Source: Aminivibrio sp. | Lineage (GTDB): Bacteria; Synergistota; Synergistia; Synergistales; Aminobacteriaceae | Reading direction: 5' to 3' | Length of the DNA: 64,000 bases | Assembly: GCA_018057035.1 (NCBI GenBank) | Contig: JAGPEN010000001.1 | Coordinates: forward strand, 29,599 to 93,598 | Shown here: positions 61,788 through 64,000 of the stretch, one piece after another | How positions within the stretch are numbered: the first letter of the stretch is position 1 | Layout of the letters: each line of letters opens with the position of its first letter | The notes under the pieces: generated by a model | What the model was told of the DNA's origin: nothing | Databases searched by the model: none | Seen by the model: the letters and a program-made list of their open reading frames with translations, nothing else | Made by a program: the position numbers and the translations under genes

Positions 61788-62351
61788 ATGCCTGATCAAG
61801 AAGCCATGGGCTGTTTTCCAGAAAACAGGCCTGACAAAAAAAGCCCCCTGGATCTTGCGCTGCTCGCTTTCTTTTCAATTGTCACCGTTGTCTGTTCGCT
61901 TCTTTTATCCCTGATCATTGCTGCCGCCGCTTTTACCAGATACGTAATTGGTGGTGACCTTTACGGATTCGAGGAATGGGTCAAGCTCTTCGCCTTCTGG
62001 CTTTATTTCATGGGAGGCGCCTACGGGGCCTACAACAACACCCATGTTTCAGCGGACGTGGTTGACTCCTACATGAAAGACGGCCTGCTGAAAAGGGCGA
62101 CAGTTTTTCTTCGCAATCTCATCACATCGGGAATCAGCATCCTGTTCACATGGTACGGTTATGAATTCTTCATGTTCGGCTTCATGGGACCCCTTGGGAC
62201 AGGGATCGCGCTTCCCAGAACCACAGTATGGCAAATCCCCCTGTGGACGTCGTATCTGGCGGTATTTCTCGGCCTCATCTTCATGACATACTATTTCACG
62301 ATGAGAATGCTGCGAAGTCTCCGGGACTTAATTCGAGGAGGGAACTCATGA
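61788..62351 (+). CDS. dctQ: TRAP transporter small permease DctQ
   Basis: A 187-residue membrane protein with four predicted TM helices. The DctQ signature region GFEEWVKLFAFWLYFMGGAYGAYNNTHVSADV is present in part (GFEEW and the HVSADV element). I chose the ATG at 61788 with AAAGGAGAACGG upstream; the frame continues into the hairpin but without a start signal. It overlaps dctM by 4 bases. Confidence 0.92.
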   Translation: MPDQEAMGCFPENRPDKKSPLDLALLAFFSIVTVVCSLLLSLIIAAAAFTRYVIGGDLYGFEEWVKLFAFWLYFMGGAYGAYNNTHVSADVVDSYMKDGLLKRATVFLRNLITSGISILFTWYGYEFFMFGFMGPLGTGIALPRTTVWQIPLWTSYLAVFLGLIFMTYYFTMRMLRSLRDLIRGGNS

Positions 62352-63664
62352 TCTACGTCGCCGTTCTTATCCTTCTGTTTTGCCTCATAATAGGCGTTCC
62401 CGTTCCAATGAGCTTTATGGCTTCAACAGCGTGGCTTCTTTTCTTCGGCGGCCCCCAGGCGGCAGGATACCAGACCACCATGGTCCTTCCCTACGGCTTC
62501 AGTTCCATGAACAGCATCGCTCTCATCTCCATCGCTCTTTTCATCATGGCTGGAGGCATTATGGAACGCGGCAGGATAGGCGAGAAGCTCATCAACCTCG
62601 TCGACCTTCTTGTCGGCAGGATAAAGGGCGGCCTCGGAGTGGTGGGGACAATATCCTGCGCCGTGTTCGGCTCCATAACGGGCTCCGCCTGCGCGACCCT
62701 GTCCTGTATCGGTTCGATCATGTTTCCCCGCCTTGAAGAAGCAGGCTACCCCAAAGGAATCGCAGCTGCGGTCATGTCAAACGCATCGCTGCTCGGGATG
62801 CTCATACCCCCGAATTCCACGCTCATCATCTTCGCCTGGATCGGGGGCCAGTCCATCCTGGCCTGCTTCCTTTCGACCGTGATCCCCGGCATTATCATGA
62901 CCGCCCTCATCTGCGTAGTGAACTGCTGGCTGGTGAAAGACAATCCCAATGTGAAGGTTACGGAACCTGTCCACGGGAAAGAGAAAAGGCTCCTTATCAA
63001 GAAAAGAGGGCTGGAAGCACTCCCTGCACTCATGCTGCCGGTCATCGTCCTGGGCGGCATCTACGGAGGCATCATGACCCCTACTGAGGCGGCGGCTGTT
63101 GCCGTCGTCTATGCCATTCCGACGGGGATGTTCATCTACAAGGGGCTTACATGGCGCGGCCTGTGGGACTCCCTGGTGGAATCAGCGGTCACCACCGGAG
63201 TCGTCATGGTCATGCTCTACTCGGTCATGATGCTGAGCCGCCTGTACATCCTCGAAGACCTTCCCAGTAAAATGCTGGGACTCTTCAGGGCCGTCTCGGA
63301 CAACCGGTGGATCATTCTGTTCATGATCAACATTTTTCTTGTGGTCATGGGGATGCTTATGGACGATATCAGCAGCGTGACGCTGACGACGCCCATCCTG
63401 ATGCCGATCATCATCGAGCTCGGTTTCAATCCCATCCACTACGCGGCGATCGTGGGCGTCAACACCGGACTGGGGTGCATTACCCCGCCGGCGGCACCTG
63501 TTTTGTACCTCGGCGGAAGGCTCGGCAGGGCCCCGATCAATGAGATGATGTCGCCGACTCTATGGATAATAGCTTTAGCCTGGACTCCAACGCTTCTCAT
63601 CACCACGTATTTCCCGAAACTTTCCCTGTTCCTTCCCCATTTCCTCCTGGGGACGCCGTGGTGA
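62348..63664 (+). CDS. dctM: TRAP transporter large permease DctM
   Basis: A 438-residue membrane protein with about 12 TM segments, the ion-coupled translocation subunit. IGVPVPMSFM at the N-terminus, FGSITGSACATLSCIG, GMLIPPNSTLIIFAW, and the C-terminal GVNTGLGCITPPAAPVLY are family motifs. I chose the ATG at 62348 after GAGGAGGGA. Confidence 0.94.
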   Translation: MIYVAVLILLFCLIIGVPVPMSFMASTAWLLFFGGPQAAGYQTTMVLPYGFSSMNSIALISIALFIMAGGIMERGRIGEKLINLVDLLVGRIKGGLGVVGTISCAVFGSITGSACATLSCIGSIMFPRLEEAGYPKGIAAAVMSNASLLGMLIPPNSTLIIFAWIGGQSILACFLSTVIPGIIMTALICVVNCWLVKDNPNVKVTEPVHGKEKRLLIKKRGLEALPALMLPVIVLGGIYGGIMTPTEAAAVAVVYAIPTGMFIYKGLTWRGLWDSLVESAVTTGVVMVMLYSVMMLSRLYILEDLPSKMLGLFRAVSDNRWIILFMINIFLVVMGMLMDDISSVTLTTPILMPIIIELGFNPIHYAAIVGVNTGLGCITPPAAPVLYLGGRLGRAPINEMMSPTLWIIALAWTPTLLITTYFPKLSLFLPHFLLGTPW

Positions 63665-63682
63665 AGAGGTTGAAATAGGAGC

Positions 63683-63862
63683 ATGTTTTACCGCAATCTT
63701 TTCGGATTTCTGTGCCTCTGTTGTTTTGTCCTGGGGCTCTGGACCAAGTCGCCTTATGCGTACTGGGGCGCCCTGGTCAGCGGAACACTGTCGAGGGCAG
63801 CTGTCCGGAAGGGATGGAAACCACCGAAATGGATCACCGGTTTGTTTCATTTTTCGGAATGA
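63683..63862 (+). CDS. Small membrane protein downstream of dctM
   Basis: A 59-residue frame starting MFYRNLFGFLCLCCFVLGLW, with one hydrophobic segment (residues 4-20) and a basic C-terminal half (SRAAVRKGWKPPKWITG). AGGAG lies at the right spacing before the ATG, and the gene starts 18 bases after dctM. The function is unknown; it may be an accessory to the transporter. No similarity is recognised. Confidence 0.6.
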   Translation: MFYRNLFGFLCLCCFVLGLWTKSPYAYWGALVSGTLSRAAVRKGWKPPKWITGLFHFSE

Positions 63863-63884
63863 ATCCATAGCAAGCCATGACTTA

Positions 63885-63913
63885 TTGACAAATAGCCTCA
63901 GTTTCTGTAGAAT
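63885..63913 (+). promoter_or_regulatory. Promoter of tRNA-Val
   Basis: TTGACA (63885-63890) and TAGAAT (63908-63913) are 17 bases apart, with the tRNA starting 12 bases after the -10. This is the best promoter match in the window. Confidence 0.85.
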
Positions 63914-63924
63914 TCCTTTCTGTT

Positions 63925-63999
63925 GGGTGGTTAGTTCAGAGGAAGAACGCTTCCTTGACGCGGAAGAGGTCACAGGTTCGAGTCCTGTACCACCCACCA
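63925..63999 (+). tRNA. tRNA-Val (anticodon GAC)
   Basis: Acceptor GGGTGGT pairs with ACCACCC, discriminator A, encoded CCA. D-stem GTTC/GAAC, anticodon stem CTTCC/GGAAG with loop TTGACGC (anticodon GAC), and T-arm ACAGG/CCTGT around TTCGAGT. Confidence 0.95.
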
Positions 64000-64000
64000 A

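Overview
The window looks like part of the chromosome of an anaerobic, amino-acid-fermenting bacterium, most likely a member of the Synergistota. This is an inference from gene content; no database search was possible. The clues are a single-chain pyruvate:ferredoxin oxidoreductase, acetate kinase, FapR-controlled type II fatty acid synthesis that uses FabK, a tmk-yaaR-holB-ricT order shared with Firmicutes, an oxygen-sensitive glycyl radical enzyme and a TRAP transporter. GC content is high by eye. Several sigma70-type promoters fit TTGACN-17-TANAAT, and strong Shine-Dalgarno sequences precede most genes, including many with GTG or TTG starts.

Layout. 1-2.1 kb: 3' end of der, hup, then ksgA and tRNA-Pro on the minus strand. 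2.2-5.8 kb: pyruvate:ferredoxin oxidoreductase (minus). 6.2-9.4 kb: trmB-rsmD-coaD, convergent with tmcAL. 9.5-20.1 kb: ackA, yceD-rpmF, then fapR-plsX-fabH-fabK-fabD-fabG-acpP-fabF-rnc and a ZnuA-like exported protein. 20.1-22.6 kb: an MFS transporter and birA (both minus). 22.7-33.3 kb: prfB with a programmed frameshift, an S55-type peptidase, tmk-yaaR-holB-ricT-ftsY, two poorly known genes, purB and glpX. 33.4-42.2 kb: hypF (minus), cobO, a Lon-like protease, nth, hisC with a TrpR-family regulator (minus), and an HD-GYP protein. 42.3-52.2 kb: three tRNAs, tilS-hpt-ftsH, uvrB-uvrA, rlmB.

The accessory part is 52.3-63.9 kb. An ornithine-cyclodeaminase-family gene is divergent from a five-gene set encoding an Hcn/proline-dehydrogenase-type flavoprotein complex: a [2Fe-2S] protein, an FAD disulfide-reductase-like subunit, a ferredoxin, a BFD-type [2Fe-2S] protein and a DAO-type FAD oxidase. 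A perfect 20-bp hairpin follows. Next come a glycyl radical activating enzyme, a glycyl radical enzyme that closely resembles trans-4-hydroxy-L-proline dehydratase (HypD), a DctPQM TRAP transporter and a small membrane protein. I read this as a system that imports and catabolises hydroxyproline or a related imino acid: dehydration to a pyrroline carboxylate, reduction by a ketimine reductase, and flavin-linked oxidation through iron-sulfur carriers. This combined system is the most novel content of the window. A tRNA-Val with a near-consensus promoter closes it.

Regulatory highlights are the prfB frameshift, a 19-bp palindrome just downstream of the hisC -10 (candidate operator for the adjacent TrpR-family regulator), a possible FapR half-site on the fapR promoter, and hairpins after acpP and dctP that could adjust subunit ratios.
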